NCBI GenBank assembly: GCA_017446225.1
Contig: JAFSRH010000061.1
Location: forward strand, 1 to 37,658
Source of the DNA: Oscillibacter sp.
GTDB lineage: Bacteria > Bacillota > Clostridia > Oscillospirales > Oscillospiraceae
DNA: 37,658 nucleotides
Reading direction: 5' to 3'
The notes below the pieces were generated by a model. That model did no database searches and was not told the DNA's origin. It saw only the letters and a program-made list of their open reading frames with translations. The position numbers were made by a program, and so were the translations under genes. This document shows, in pieces, positions 26,163 through 34,281 of this stretch (positions are counted from its first letter, which is position 1; the number at the start of each line of letters is the position of its first letter).

Positions 26163-26197
26163 CCGGGAATTTTAGTTCAGGTAAGGAGACGAATGTT

Positions 26198-26506
26198 ATG
26201 GCTAAAATGGACAACAAGAAATTCATGGTCTGCTGCGCGAACGGGGCGGGGTCCTCTCTCATGATGAAAATGACCCTTCAGAAGGTCCTCAAAAAGCACA
26301 ACATCACGCCGGCCCAGCTCCATCACTGCGCCATTTCGGAGGGCAAGTCCGCCGCCGCGAATTTCGATGTGGTATTCTGCGCCCGCAACTTCGCCAAGAC
26401 GTTTGAGGACGCCCAGAAGAAGGGTACGGTGATTATCCCGCTTAAGAATATCATGTCCGACAAGGAGATGGAAAAGGCCATGCAGGACGCGGGACTGTTG
26501 GACTGA
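26198..26506 (+). CDS. ulaB: Ascorbate PTS component EIIB
   Basis: A 102-residue cytoplasmic EIIB of the lactose/cellobiose-like fold used in ascorbate systems. The phosphocysteine loop is CCANGAGSS, and C13 is the likely phospho-acceptor by alignment with the family's CGNG-x-GSS motif; C12 beside it is extra. It accepts phosphate from UlaC and donates it to ascorbate bound by UlaA. AAGGAG precedes the ATG. Last gene before a strong terminator. Confidence 0.93.
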   Translation: MAKMDNKKFMVCCANGAGSSLMMKMTLQKVLKKHNITPAQLHHCAISEGKSAAANFDVVFCARNFAKTFEDAQKKGTVIIPLKNIMSDKEMEKAMQDAGLLD

Positions 26507-26520
26507 TTCCGCGTTTTCTT

Positions 26521-26567
26521 CGGGAAGCCGGGGAGCGGTTGCGTGCCGCTTTCCGGTTTCCCGTTTT
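26521..26567 (+). terminator. Strong terminator after ulaB
   Basis: An 18-bp stem with three G-U pairs (26521-26538 with 26546-26563), a 7-nt loop, then TTTT. It ends the PTS operon. Confidence 0.88.
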
Positions 26568-26590
26568 CGCGCCGCGCCGGAAAATCCTCC

Positions 26591-26619
26591 TTGCAATCCG
26601 TTCCGGGACATGGTAGGAT
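26591..26619 (+). promoter_or_regulatory. Promoter for the HAD-deoR pair
   Basis: TTGCAA (26591-26596), 17 bp, TAGGAT (26614-26619). It starts 24 nt after the ulaB terminator. Confidence 0.55.
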
Positions 26620-26656
26620 AGATTCCGAAATTTTACCGGGAATGGCGGGACGAACT

Positions 26657-27352
26657 ATGAAACTACGGGCCGTGATTTTTGATTTGGATAACACGCTTTA
26701 CGACTACGACACGGCGCATGGGACCGCGTTTGTAAAACTGTGCGCCTTCGCGGAAAAGACGCTGGGACTGCCGGAAGCGGAATTCCGTACCGTGTACCGT
26801 CTGGTCATGGAAGAGCAAATCACCCGCTGCGGGGGCGCGTACGCGGCGATTCATAACCGTATGATACGCTTTCAAATGATACTGGAACGTATCGGGCGGC
26901 CGATTCTGTACGCGCCGGAGATGTCCGACTTGTACTGGAACGTCTTTCTGGACGCGTGCGAACCGGTTTCGGGCGTCCGGGAGACGTTGGAGACGTTGCG
27001 CGCGGAGTACCGGCTGGGCGTGGGAACGAATATGACCGCCGATTATCAGTACCGCAAACTTCAAAAATTAGGCCTGCTGGACCTGACGGACTTTCTGGTG
27101 TCCAGTGAGGAAGTCGGGGCGGAGAAGCCGGAACGGAAACTGTTTGAAGTCTGCGCGGAAAAGGCGGGCTGTCCGGCGGAGGCCTGTTTGTTTGTGGGGG
27201 ACAGCCTGTCCCATGACGTACGGGGCGCGCAAGGCGCGGGAATGCGCGCGGTGTGGCTCTCGCGGCAACCCGGCCCCGCCGGCATCGCACGGATTGGGAG
27301 CGTTCCGGAACTGCCGGAATTTCTCCGCGCGATGGGGAGGGATGAAGTTTGA
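26657..27352 (+). CDS. HAD superfamily (IA) phosphatase
   Basis: A 231-residue haloacid dehalogenase-type hydrolase. Motif I is FDLDNT with nucleophile D9 and acid D11; motif II is GTNMT, motif III lies in GAEKPERK, and motif IV is GDSLSHDV. An alpha-helical cap lies between motifs I and II (about 17-90). Relatives of the YjjG/GPH type dephosphorylate nucleotides or sugar phosphates; the substrate here is unknown, possibly a phosphorylated by-product of the ula pathway. The ATG at 26657 follows GGCGGGA. Its stop overlaps the start of the regulator gene (TTGA), so they are translationally coupled. Confidence 0.87.
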   Translation: MKLRAVIFDLDNTLYDYDTAHGTAFVKLCAFAEKTLGLPEAEFRTVYRLVMEEQITRCGGAYAAIHNRMIRFQMILERIGRPILYAPEMSDLYWNVFLDACEPVSGVRETLETLRAEYRLGVGTNMTADYQYRKLQKLGLLDLTDFLVSSEEVGAEKPERKLFEVCAEKAGCPAEACLFVGDSLSHDVRGAQGAGMRAVWLSRQPGPAGIARIGSVPELPEFLRAMGRDEV

Positions 27353-28140
27353 AACAGGACCGTCAGACCGTGGACGCCAGACGGGCAAAAATCCTTTCCG
27401 TGGTGCGCGAACGCCAGAGAATTACCGTGGAAGAGTTGTCCTACCGCTTCGGGGTGTCGCTGATGACCATCCGGCGGGACCTGCGGGCCTTGGAGGACGC
27501 CGGGAAGTTAGGCCGTTTCCACGGCGGCGCGCGCGCGGAATCCCCCACGGTGTCCGAGTCGGAAAAGGACCGGGTGTCGTTTTACCGCCGCCTCATCAGC
27601 CGTTACGCCGCCACGCTGATTCGGCCCGGGGAGCGTGTGTTTATCAACGGGAGCGCCACGGCGCTGGACGCGCTCGAATACGTGGAGGCCTCGCCGGTGT
27701 ACGTGTTTACAAACAACGGCCTTGCGGTCGGACGCCGTTTCCCGGCGGGGGTGGACGTCACGCTTTCCGGGGGAAGCCTGCGGAACGCCGGACACATCAT
27801 GACCGGCGACTGCGCCATGAGAAACCTGCTGACCATGCGCGCCGACAAGGCCCTGATCGGCTGTTCGGGAATTTCGCCAAACGGGGAAATCCTGTGCGAC
27901 ATTCCCACGGAACTGGGCCTCAACGAGACCATGATCGGACACGCGGAGCGTTACTTCATTTTAGTGGACCATACGAAGGTAGGAAAGGCGGACACGTACG
28001 CCAGTTTTTCGCTCGAAACGGCGGGGTGTATCATCACGGACGAACACGCCCCGGCCGAAGTGCTCGAACGGCTCCGTATGCTCGACATGGAAATTATTCA
28101 GGTGGGCCGGAAGGACTTCCCGGACTTGCCAAGCGAATAA
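27349..28140 (+). CDS. DeoR/GlpR family transcriptional regulator
   Basis: A 263-residue DNA-binding repressor. The N-terminal helix-turn-helix (about 12-56) carries ITVEELSYRFGVSLMTIRRDLRALE. The C-terminal sugar-phosphate sensor domain has DKALIGCSGISPNGEI and HTKVG. It is a candidate UlaR-like regulator of the adjacent ascorbate genes, whose inducer in E. coli is L-ascorbate-6-phosphate; this role is inferred from position. The start is TTG 27349, with GGGAGG upstream and a 3-base overlap with the HAD stop codon. A bidirectional terminator follows. Confidence 0.9.
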   Translation: MKQDRQTVDARRAKILSVVRERQRITVEELSYRFGVSLMTIRRDLRALEDAGKLGRFHGGARAESPTVSESEKDRVSFYRRLISRYAATLIRPGERVFINGSATALDALEYVEASPVYVFTNNGLAVGRRFPAGVDVTLSGGSLRNAGHIMTGDCAMRNLLTMRADKALIGCSGISPNGEILCDIPTELGLNETMIGHAERYFILVDHTKVGKADTYASFSLETAGCIITDEHAPAEVLERLRMLDMEIIQVGRKDFPDLPSE

Positions 28141-28142
28141 CG

Positions 28143-28178
28143 AAAAGCGCGGTCTCCGAATCCGGAAGCCGCGCTTTT
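28143..28178. terminator. Bidirectional terminator between deoR-type gene and lyxK
   Basis: AAAAGCGCGG (28143-28152) pairs with CCGCGCTTTT (28169-28178), with a smaller TCCG/CGGA pairing in the loop. It has T-runs in both directions and serves the two convergent genes. Confidence 0.85.
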
Positions 28179-28186
28179 ATATTCGT

Positions 28187-29722
28187 TCATTCCCTGCCGT
28201 CAATAACCTTCTGCATATCGTCCCAGAGGCCGTCCAGACACTCAATCGCCCGGACGTAGAGGCGGTATTTCCGGTCGTAAATATCGGAGCGTTCCATGTT
28301 CGGGTAAATGGTGGCGGAGAAGGAGGCCATATGCTTTGTCGCCTCTTCCAGTGACGCGTACTCCCCCGTGGCGGCCGCGGTGGCGATTGCGATACCCAGC
28401 GCGCCGGTTTCATTGGCCTGTAACGTTTCGACCGGCGTCCGCATGACATCGGCGAACATCTGCGCCCAGACACGCGCCCGCGCCGCGCCGCCCGCCAGAC
28501 GAATGACAGTCGGCGGCGTCCGACGCGTCTTTAACAGGCGCTCGTAGTGGTAACGGTGGCAGAACGTCACGCCCTCGAAGATACTCCGCGCGATATGCTC
28601 CCGGGTGTGCGCCGCGCTCATGCCAATAAAGCACGCTTTCGCGTTCGGGTGGACGTTGGAGGCCATCAGGAACGGAAGGAAAATGGGCGTAAATTCTTTC
28701 GTGGGAATGCTCTCTACGCTGTCGTCCAAGAGGTCATAGACGCTTTCGCCGTCCGCGGTGACCTGTCTTTCCAGTTCGGGGATAATCTGCTTGACGAACC
28801 AAGTCAGATTTCCCGCGGAAGTCGGGGACGATTCCTCAATCAGATAATACCCCGGCAGAGCGAACAGGGAGTTCATCTGTACGCTTCCGTCCAGAACCGG
28901 CTCCTTCCGGATATACTCGTTAATGGACCAAGTCCCGGCAATCATGCACACCTTGTCCGGGTCCGTGACGCCCGCCGCAATGGCGCAGGCGTTGATATCG
29001 AACATTCCGCCGATTACGGGCGTACCGGCGGGAATCCCGCAGCGCGCGGAGGCCTCTTCCGACACGTTCCCGGCAATTTCCGTGGCGCGGCACAGCGGCG
29101 GCAGGGCGTCCCGGATATCCCCGATTCCGAACAGGTCCAGTAACCGCCGGTCGAACTGGCCGGTGTGCAGGTTCATCAGGCCGGAGCCGGAATAATCCGT
29201 GATTTCGGCCCCGGCTTTGCCGGTCAGGCGGAAGCGGATGTAGTCCTTGCACTCGAACACGTACTGAATATTCCGGTAATTTTCCGGCTCGTTGTCGCGC
29301 AGCCACGCCAGCAGGGCCACCGGCTGACAGGACATCAAATGCTGACAGGAATACGCAAAGGCCTTTTCTTCCGTGCCGTCCCGTTTCCAGTCGCGGACGT
29401 ACTCCCAAGCGCGGTTGTCGGTGGAGATGATGCCATTACGCAACGGCTTTCCGTCCTTGCCCCACAGGTACAGCCCCTTGCCGTGGCCCGACACGCCAAT
29501 GCCCGCGATGTCCGCCGGGTTGACGCCCGTCTTTTCGAGTACGCCGCGCACGACCGCGCAGTTGGCCTCCCACATCTCTTCCATGTCCCGTTCCATGAAG
29601 CCCGGTTTCAGGGCCAGCGAACGGGTAGAGATACCAAAAGCGCCCAATTCCTTTCCGTTGCTGTCAAAGAGCGCGGCCTTGGTGGCGGTCCCGCCGTTGT
29701 CAAGGCCAATGTAATAACGCAT
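28187..29722 (-). CDS. lyxK: FGGY kinase, L-xylulokinase-like
   Basis: A 511-residue two-domain sugar kinase. It shares long stretches of pattern with E. coli LyxK: GLDNGGTATKA (6-16), ERDMEEMW, ISTDNRA (99-105), GGMFDINA with catalytic D242, MIAGTWSINEYI, ESSPTSAGNLTWF and RLAGGAARARVWAQM. LyxK-type enzymes phosphorylate L-xylulose and, in the E. coli yia-sgb context, have been linked to 3-keto-L-gulonate. Either product would feed UlaE/AraD in this locus. It begins only about 20 nt after a strong intrinsic terminator, so its expression is unusual. Specificity among xylulose, ribulose and keto-gulonate is not proven. Confidence 0.85.
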   Translation of the reverse strand: MRYYIGLDNGGTATKAALFDSNGKELGAFGISTRSLALKPGFMERDMEEMWEANCAVVRGVLEKTGVNPADIAGIGVSGHGKGLYLWGKDGKPLRNGIISTDNRAWEYVRDWKRDGTEEKAFAYSCQHLMSCQPVALLAWLRDNEPENYRNIQYVFECKDYIRFRLTGKAGAEITDYSGSGLMNLHTGQFDRRLLDLFGIGDIRDALPPLCRATEIAGNVSEEASARCGIPAGTPVIGGMFDINACAIAAGVTDPDKVCMIAGTWSINEYIRKEPVLDGSVQMNSLFALPGYYLIEESSPTSAGNLTWFVKQIIPELERQVTADGESVYDLLDDSVESIPTKEFTPIFLPFLMASNVHPNAKACFIGMSAAHTREHIARSIFEGVTFCHRYHYERLLKTRRTPPTVIRLAGGAARARVWAQMFADVMRTPVETLQANETGALGIAIATAAATGEYASLEEATKHMASFSATIYPNMERSDIYDRKYRLYVRAIECLDGLWDDMQKVIDGRE

Positions 29723-29741
29723 AGCTGTTCCCCGCTTTCCA

Positions 29742-29772
29742 GAAAAATCAGGGACCGCTTCCGCGGTCCCTG
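29742..29772 (-). terminator. Intrinsic terminator between the dehydrogenase gene and lyxK
   Basis: Perfect 10-bp stem (CAGGGACCGC with GCGGTCCCTG), 4-nt loop, then ATTTTTC on the minus strand. It is directly upstream of the lyxK ribosome binding site. Confidence 0.9.
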
Positions 29773-29777
29773 TGCGT

Positions 29778-30764
29778 TCAGGCCTTGTAATCCGGGTTCA
29801 GGAGGTCCCGGCCCAAGTCCTTCCCCTCGAAGAAGTCCGCCGCGATGTCAATGGCCTTCTTGTACATGGCCCAGAGCGCGTCCTCCGTCTGCGCGGCAAC
29901 GTGCGGCGTCAGGAAGGCGTTTTCGAGCGTGAGCAGGGGCGAAGTCGCCGGAAGCGGTTCCTGTGCGTACACGTCCAGCCCCGCGCCCAAGATTTTACCA
30001 TCCCGGAGCGCCTCGTAAAGCGCGTCCTCGTCCACGATGTTCCCGCGCGCGGTACACACAATCACGGCCGTTTTCTTCATCAGCGCGAGCCGTTCGGCGT
30101 TGACAAGGTGGTAAGCCTCGTCCGTGTACGGAATGTGAATGCTGATGGCGTCCGCTTCCCGGAAAAGTTCGTCCAGTTCGACTTTCCGCGCGCCGGCCTC
30201 CTCCATGGCCTCCGCCGACAGGAACGGGTCATAGGCCAACACTTCCACGTCAAAGCCGCTGAAGAGTTTGGCGAGTATACGCGCAATCATGCCGAAGCCC
30301 AGCAGGCCTAATTTCTTTCCGCGCATTTCCCCGCCAACGCTCTTGGCCCCCCACTTGCCGGAGTTTGTGACGTGGCGGTTGTAAATCAACTGCCGTTTGG
30401 CGGCCAGAATCATGGCCATTGCCATTTCGGCGACCGCTTCCGCGTTGGCCCCCGTGGTACGGGCAACGGCAATCCCGTTTTCGGAGGCGTCCGGAAGGTT
30501 CACGGCCTCGAAGCCCACGCCGTAGCGGACCAGCAGTTTCACCGAGTCCTTGATCTGCGAAAAGATTTCCTTATCGTAGGTCTGTACGTCAATAATCCCG
30601 GCGTCCGCGCCCTTGAGGGCCTCGACCGCGCTTTCGGGGGTAAAGGGCGTCTGCGGGACCCAGACATAGGAAAGTCCGCGTCCGGCGGCGTACTCCCGCG
30701 CCCGTTCGTTCATTTCGTTATAGAGCGGGGAAGGAACCCCGTACAGGCTGACCAGCTTTTTCAT
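29778..30764 (-). CDS. D-isomer-specific 2-hydroxyacid dehydrogenase
   Basis: A 328-residue NAD(P)-dependent oxidoreductase interconverting a 2-keto acid and a 2-hydroxyacid. The nucleotide fold has GFGMIA (156-161) and D179 at the end of the second strand, favouring NAD. The catalytic triad is R240 (TARGNIVDE), E269 (DVYAQEP) and H288 (LTPHVA). There is no ACT domain, so it is not a full-length serA. In this operon the substrate is probably a sugar-derived keto acid such as 2,3-diketo-L-gulonate or a related aldonate; this is inference. It follows the hydrolase by 20 nt with AAGGAG. Confidence 0.88.
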   Translation of the reverse strand: MKKLVSLYGVPSPLYNEMNERAREYAAGRGLSYVWVPQTPFTPESAVEALKGADAGIIDVQTYDKEIFSQIKDSVKLLVRYGVGFEAVNLPDASENGIAVARTTGANAEAVAEMAMAMILAAKRQLIYNRHVTNSGKWGAKSVGGEMRGKKLGLLGFGMIARILAKLFSGFDVEVLAYDPFLSAEAMEEAGARKVELDELFREADAISIHIPYTDEAYHLVNAERLALMKKTAVIVCTARGNIVDEDALYEALRDGKILGAGLDVYAQEPLPATSPLLTLENAFLTPHVAAQTEDALWAMYKKAIDIAADFFEGKDLGRDLLNPDYKA

Positions 30765-30784
30765 TTCCTACTCCTTCTCTAACA

Positions 30785-31699
30785 TCAGGGGAAATAGACC
30801 TGTTTGGCGTTATTGTAATAGATATCGGCCTTTTCCGCGTCCGTGAAGGCGTCCGACTGTTCCAGATAATCGGCCAGATGTTCGTAAGTGTCCAGCGTGG
30901 CGGCAAAGGGCGCGTCCGTGCCCCACATCAGGCGCTGTGTCCCCACGATATCCGCCGCCATTTTGAGGTAGTCCACGGTCTCCGGATACGGGTAGGCGTC
31001 CGGCTTCATGATTTTCGGCATGGCCGCAATGTCAAACCAGATGTTGGCCTGTTTGAGCAAGGCCAATTCGGCGAGCCACTCCCGTTTCTTGTCGCGGGAC
31101 GGGGCCAGCAGGTGGCAGATGACAACTTTCAAATCCGGGCACCGGTCCGCCACGCGCATGAGCGCCGCCGACTGGTGGCTTTCCATGCCAATGTCGCCCA
31201 CGTCCAGCGCCACAACGCCCTTGTGCTGTTCAATGAGCCTGTAAATTTCCATCATGCGCGGGCCGGACAGGTCGAACGGGTCATGACAGCCCATCAGGCC
31301 GCCGCCGGAGCTGACTTCAAACTTCACCAGATGAAATTTCTTCTGGAACAGGAACCGCTCCAAGGCGGCCATATGGTTTGTCGCGAACGGATCCACCTCA
31401 CAGGACGGGCAGAAGCGGTCCGGATACTTTTCCAGCAGTTCTTCGTGGTAGATGTTCTGGAAGCCGTACATACTGCCGTTCATCAGGACGGCGCGTTCCA
31501 CGTCATTGCGGTCCATGAGTTTCAGGGCCTGTTCGGCAAGGAAACAGTCGTCCCCGTAATCGCCGTTGACGGGAAAGAGCTGGAATTCCTCCCCGTTGCC
31601 CCAGCGCGCGCGGCCTCCGCCCACGGCCCGGAGTTCCCCCCGCCGACAGTACCCCGCGACAATCTTCGCAAGGTGCAAATGCGCGTCAATCTTCTTCAT
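30785..31699 (-). CDS. Amidohydrolase-2 family metal-dependent hydrolase
   Basis: A 304-residue TIM-barrel hydrolase of the group that includes sugar-acid lactonases and decarboxylases (fuconolactonase, pyrone-dicarboxylate lactonase). Metal-site residues are H7 and H9 (DAHLHL), H196 (VICHLLAP) and catalytic D262 (MWGTDAPF). An inserted stretch (about 18-48) is rich in G, R and W. Placed between an importer and a 2-hydroxyacid dehydrogenase, a lactonase role on an imported lactone is likely but unproven; a decarboxylase role is the main alternative. AAGGAGG precedes the ATG; it is 24 nt after the permease gene. Confidence 0.8.
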   Translation of the reverse strand: MKKIDAHLHLAKIVAGYCRRGELRAVGGGRARWGNGEEFQLFPVNGDYGDDCFLAEQALKLMDRNDVERAVLMNGSMYGFQNIYHEELLEKYPDRFCPSCEVDPFATNHMAALERFLFQKKFHLVKFEVSSGGGLMGCHDPFDLSGPRMMEIYRLIEQHKGVVALDVGDIGMESHQSAALMRVADRCPDLKVVICHLLAPSRDKKREWLAELALLKQANIWFDIAAMPKIMKPDAYPYPETVDYLKMAADIVGTQRLMWGTDAPFAATLDTYEHLADYLEQSDAFTDAEKADIYYNNAKQVYFP

Positions 31700-31723
31700 A
31701 GTGTTCCTCCTTGCCCCTTTTCC

Positions 31724-32710
31724 TTAAGCGGCTTTCTTGACGACTTTACGAACCTTCTTGCGCGACTGGTCCGCGTGCTGCATAGCGTCAAACGCCACCG
31801 CCACAATGATGACCAGTCCCTTGACAAGTCCGGTCTGCGTAGAAGGCACGCTTAACAGGTTCAGGCCGTTATTGAGCAGGCCCATGAGGACCGCGCCGAA
31901 AATGGCGCCGGGTACGGTACCCTCGCCGCCCAGCAGGCTGACGCCGCCGATGACGCCCGCCGTGATGACGTCATTGGTGTAACCGGAACCGGTCGCGGCG
32001 GCGGCTTGCTGTGTCATGGACGCCAGAATAATACCGCCGATCGCGGTCGTGACGCCGGAGAGCACATAACAGATAATCGTCACGCGCTTGACGTTAATGC
32101 CGGAGATTTCGGACGCGGTCGCGTTGCCGCCGACCGAGTAGACATAGCGTCCGAACACGGTTTTCCGGAGTACGAACCAGCTCAGCAGGGCCATGAGAAT
32201 CATAAAGTAAATCGGCAGGGGGAAGCCCAGAATCTTGACCGAGCCAATGGCCGTAAAGGCGGCGGGGGCCGTGCAACTGACAATTTTGTTGTTCGTCACG
32301 ACCATGGACAGGCCCTGAAAGATACTCTGTGACGCGAACGTCACAAGGAACGCCGGGACCCCGAAACGCGTAATGATGAACCCATGGAACAGACCGGCGA
32401 GCGCGCCAACGGCAATCGCGGCGAGGATACCCACGAACAGCCCAAGGCCCGTATCGTGGAAGTAGTGGATGACCTCCACCACCGTGACCGCGCAGAAACC
32501 GCACAACGTGGCAATCGACAGGTCAATGCCGCCCAGCAGGAATACGAAAATCGTGCCGCAGACCATGATTCCGATAACCGACACCGACCAGAGCACATTG
32601 GCAATGTTGCCCACGGACAGGAACGTTGTCCCGCGCAGGACGGTCAGCGCGACCACGAGGGCGACAAGAATCATAGGCTTACTGTACTTGCCCCAGTTGA
32701 TATTGTTCAT
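31724..32710 (-). CDS. ABC sugar transporter permease (RbsC/YtfT type), second
   Basis: A 328-residue inner-membrane permease of the CUT2 family with about 9-10 hydrophobic segments. The signatures LLGGIDLSIA and GVSLLGGEGTVPGAIFGA are typical. The C-terminus is basic (RKKVRKVVKKAA). Its start overlaps the ATPase stop by four bases (ATGA). It differs from the first permease of the operon, so the channel is probably a heterodimer, as in YtfT/YjfF systems. Confidence 0.9.
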   Translation of the reverse strand: MNNINWGKYSKPMILVALVVALTVLRGTTFLSVGNIANVLWSVSVIGIMVCGTIFVFLLGGIDLSIATLCGFCAVTVVEVIHYFHDTGLGLFVGILAAIAVGALAGLFHGFIITRFGVPAFLVTFASQSIFQGLSMVVTNNKIVSCTAPAAFTAIGSVKILGFPLPIYFMILMALLSWFVLRKTVFGRYVYSVGGNATASEISGINVKRVTIICYVLSGVTTAIGGIILASMTQQAAAATGSGYTNDVITAGVIGGVSLLGGEGTVPGAIFGAVLMGLLNNGLNLLSVPSTQTGLVKGLVIIVAVAFDAMQHADQSRKKVRKVVKKAA

Positions 32711-34281
32711 GTCTCTCCCTCCTCCGCCTTTTCAATCTCTTCGGCCTCTTCCGCGACGCCCTGTCCGGCGGAGAGAACCCGCGACTGCGTGACCACTTCG
32801 TTTTTGAACTCCCGTACGATGTCGCCCTTGCGCATGACCAGAATCCGGTGGCTGACGCGCAAAAGTTCCTGTAAGTCGGACGTCACCACAATGACGGCCA
32901 CGCCCTCTTTGGCCAGATTTTCGAGAATCTGGTAAATTTCGTCTTTCGCGCCCACGTCAATACCGGCTGTCGGTTCGTCCACAATCAGCAGTTTCAGGTC
33001 ACGCATGAGCCACTTGCCCAGAACGACCTTCTGCGCGTTGCCGCCCGACATGAGGCCCACTTGCTTTTCCGGGTCCGCCGGACGGATGTCGATGGATTCG
33101 ATAGCGCGCTTGCCCATGGCGAGTTCGTCCGAATCGGAAATCGCGGTAGCGAGGTCCCCGGCGGGGCCAAAGATTTTGTTGGTTTTGACAATGTCGTAAT
33201 TCGTCAGCGCGACATTCTTCGTGGTGGACAGCAGAGGAATAAAGCCCTGTCCGCGCCGGTCCTCCGGTACAAACCCGATTCCTTCCCGAATACTGTTCTT
33301 CGGAGACGGGTCCAGTTTTTTCCCGTCAAGGTACACTTCCCCGGACGCGGCTTTGTCCACGCCGTAAATGGCCCGGACCACTTCCGTACGTCCCGCGCCA
33401 ATCAGGCCGCCCAAGCCGAGAATCTCCCCCCGGTGGACCTGAAAACTGATGTTCCGGAAGCGGTCGGATTTGTCGGTCAGGCCGCGCACGTCCAGACGTA
33501 CTTCCGCGTTCGGCGCGGAGCGGAGCTGTTTCTTGGAACCGGCGGATTCGTCCACGACTTTTCCGATCATGGTCTCAATGACTTTCGCCGGGATGATGTC
33601 CTTTTTCTCCAGCACGGCCGCGTTTTTACCGTCCCGCAGAATGGTCAGGCGGTCCGAGAGCATATACACCTCTTCCAGACGGTGCGAGATGTAGATAATC
33701 GACACGCCCTCACTCCGGAGCGTGTTAATAATCCGGAACAGGCTTTCGGCCTCCTTGCCGGACAGGGAAGCCGTGGGTTCGTCCATAATCAGCAGTTTGG
33801 AGTTCTGGGAAAGGCCCTTCAGGATTTCGATCAACTGCCGCTGTCCGATGCCCAGATGGTCCACCACGGTTTCCGGTTTGAGCGGGAAGTCGTACTTGTC
33901 GATGAGGGCCTGTGTCATTTCGTTCATCTTCCTGTAGTCGATGAACTTGCCCTTGCGGGGTTCGCGGCCCAGATAGACGTTCTGCGCCACCGTCAGCGGC
34001 GGGATTACGGACAGTTCCTGATAGATACAGGCCACGCCCAGTTTCTGGCAGTCCTGATAACTGTCAATCTCCACGGGCTGGCCTTCCCAGTAAATTTGCC
34101 CGTCATCCTTGGAGTAGACGCCGGTAATAATCTTAATGAGGGTGGACTTTCCCGCGCCGTTTTCGCCCATGAGGGCGTGTACTTCGCCGCGCCGGACTTC
34201 AAAGCGTACGTCCTGAAGGACCGGAACGCCGGAGAAACTCTTGTAAATGCCCTTTGCTTCCAGAATGGTTTCGCCGCTCAT
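32707..34281 (-). CDS. ABC sugar transporter ATPase (RbsA/MglA type, double domain)
   Basis: A 524-residue protein with two ATPase domains that drives the CUT2 importer. The first half has Walker A GENGAGKST (39-47), LGIGQ in the signature position and Walker B LLIMDEPTA. The second half has a degenerate Walker A (GLIGAGRTE, about 292-300, lacking the GKS/T), signature MSGGNAQ and Walker B LLIVDEPTAG, the usual arrangement for RbsA. The C-terminus is strongly acidic. The ATG at 34281 overlaps the first permease stop (ATGA); an upstream ATG at 34344 lies inside that permease gene. Confidence 0.93.
   Translation of the reverse strand: MSGETILEAKGIYKSFSGVPVLQDVRFEVRRGEVHALMGENGAGKSTLIKIITGVYSKDDGQIYWEGQPVEIDSYQDCQKLGVACIYQELSVIPPLTVAQNVYLGREPRKGKFIDYRKMNEMTQALIDKYDFPLKPETVVDHLGIGQRQLIEILKGLSQNSKLLIMDEPTASLSGKEAESLFRIINTLRSEGVSIIYISHRLEEVYMLSDRLTILRDGKNAAVLEKKDIIPAKVIETMIGKVVDESAGSKKQLRSAPNAEVRLDVRGLTDKSDRFRNISFQVHRGEILGLGGLIGAGRTEVVRAIYGVDKAASGEVYLDGKKLDPSPKNSIREGIGFVPEDRRGQGFIPLLSTTKNVALTNYDIVKTNKIFGPAGDLATAISDSDELAMGKRAIESIDIRPADPEKQVGLMSGGNAQKVVLGKWLMRDLKLLIVDEPTAGIDVGAKDEIYQILENLAKEGVAVIVVTSDLQELLRVSHRILVMRKGDIVREFKNEVVTQSRVLSAGQGVAEEAEEIEKAEEGET

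Noticed and set aside
27105-28259. 384-codon plus-strand frame overlapping the HAD and DeoR-type genes
   Set aside because: Out of frame with both, no motif, no ribosome site; the HAD and HTH motifs identify the real frames.
29778-30764. serA (phosphoglycerate dehydrogenase) label
   Set aside because: Catalytic residues fit the superfamily, but the protein is short, lacks an ACT domain and sits in a sugar-acid operon without serine genes.
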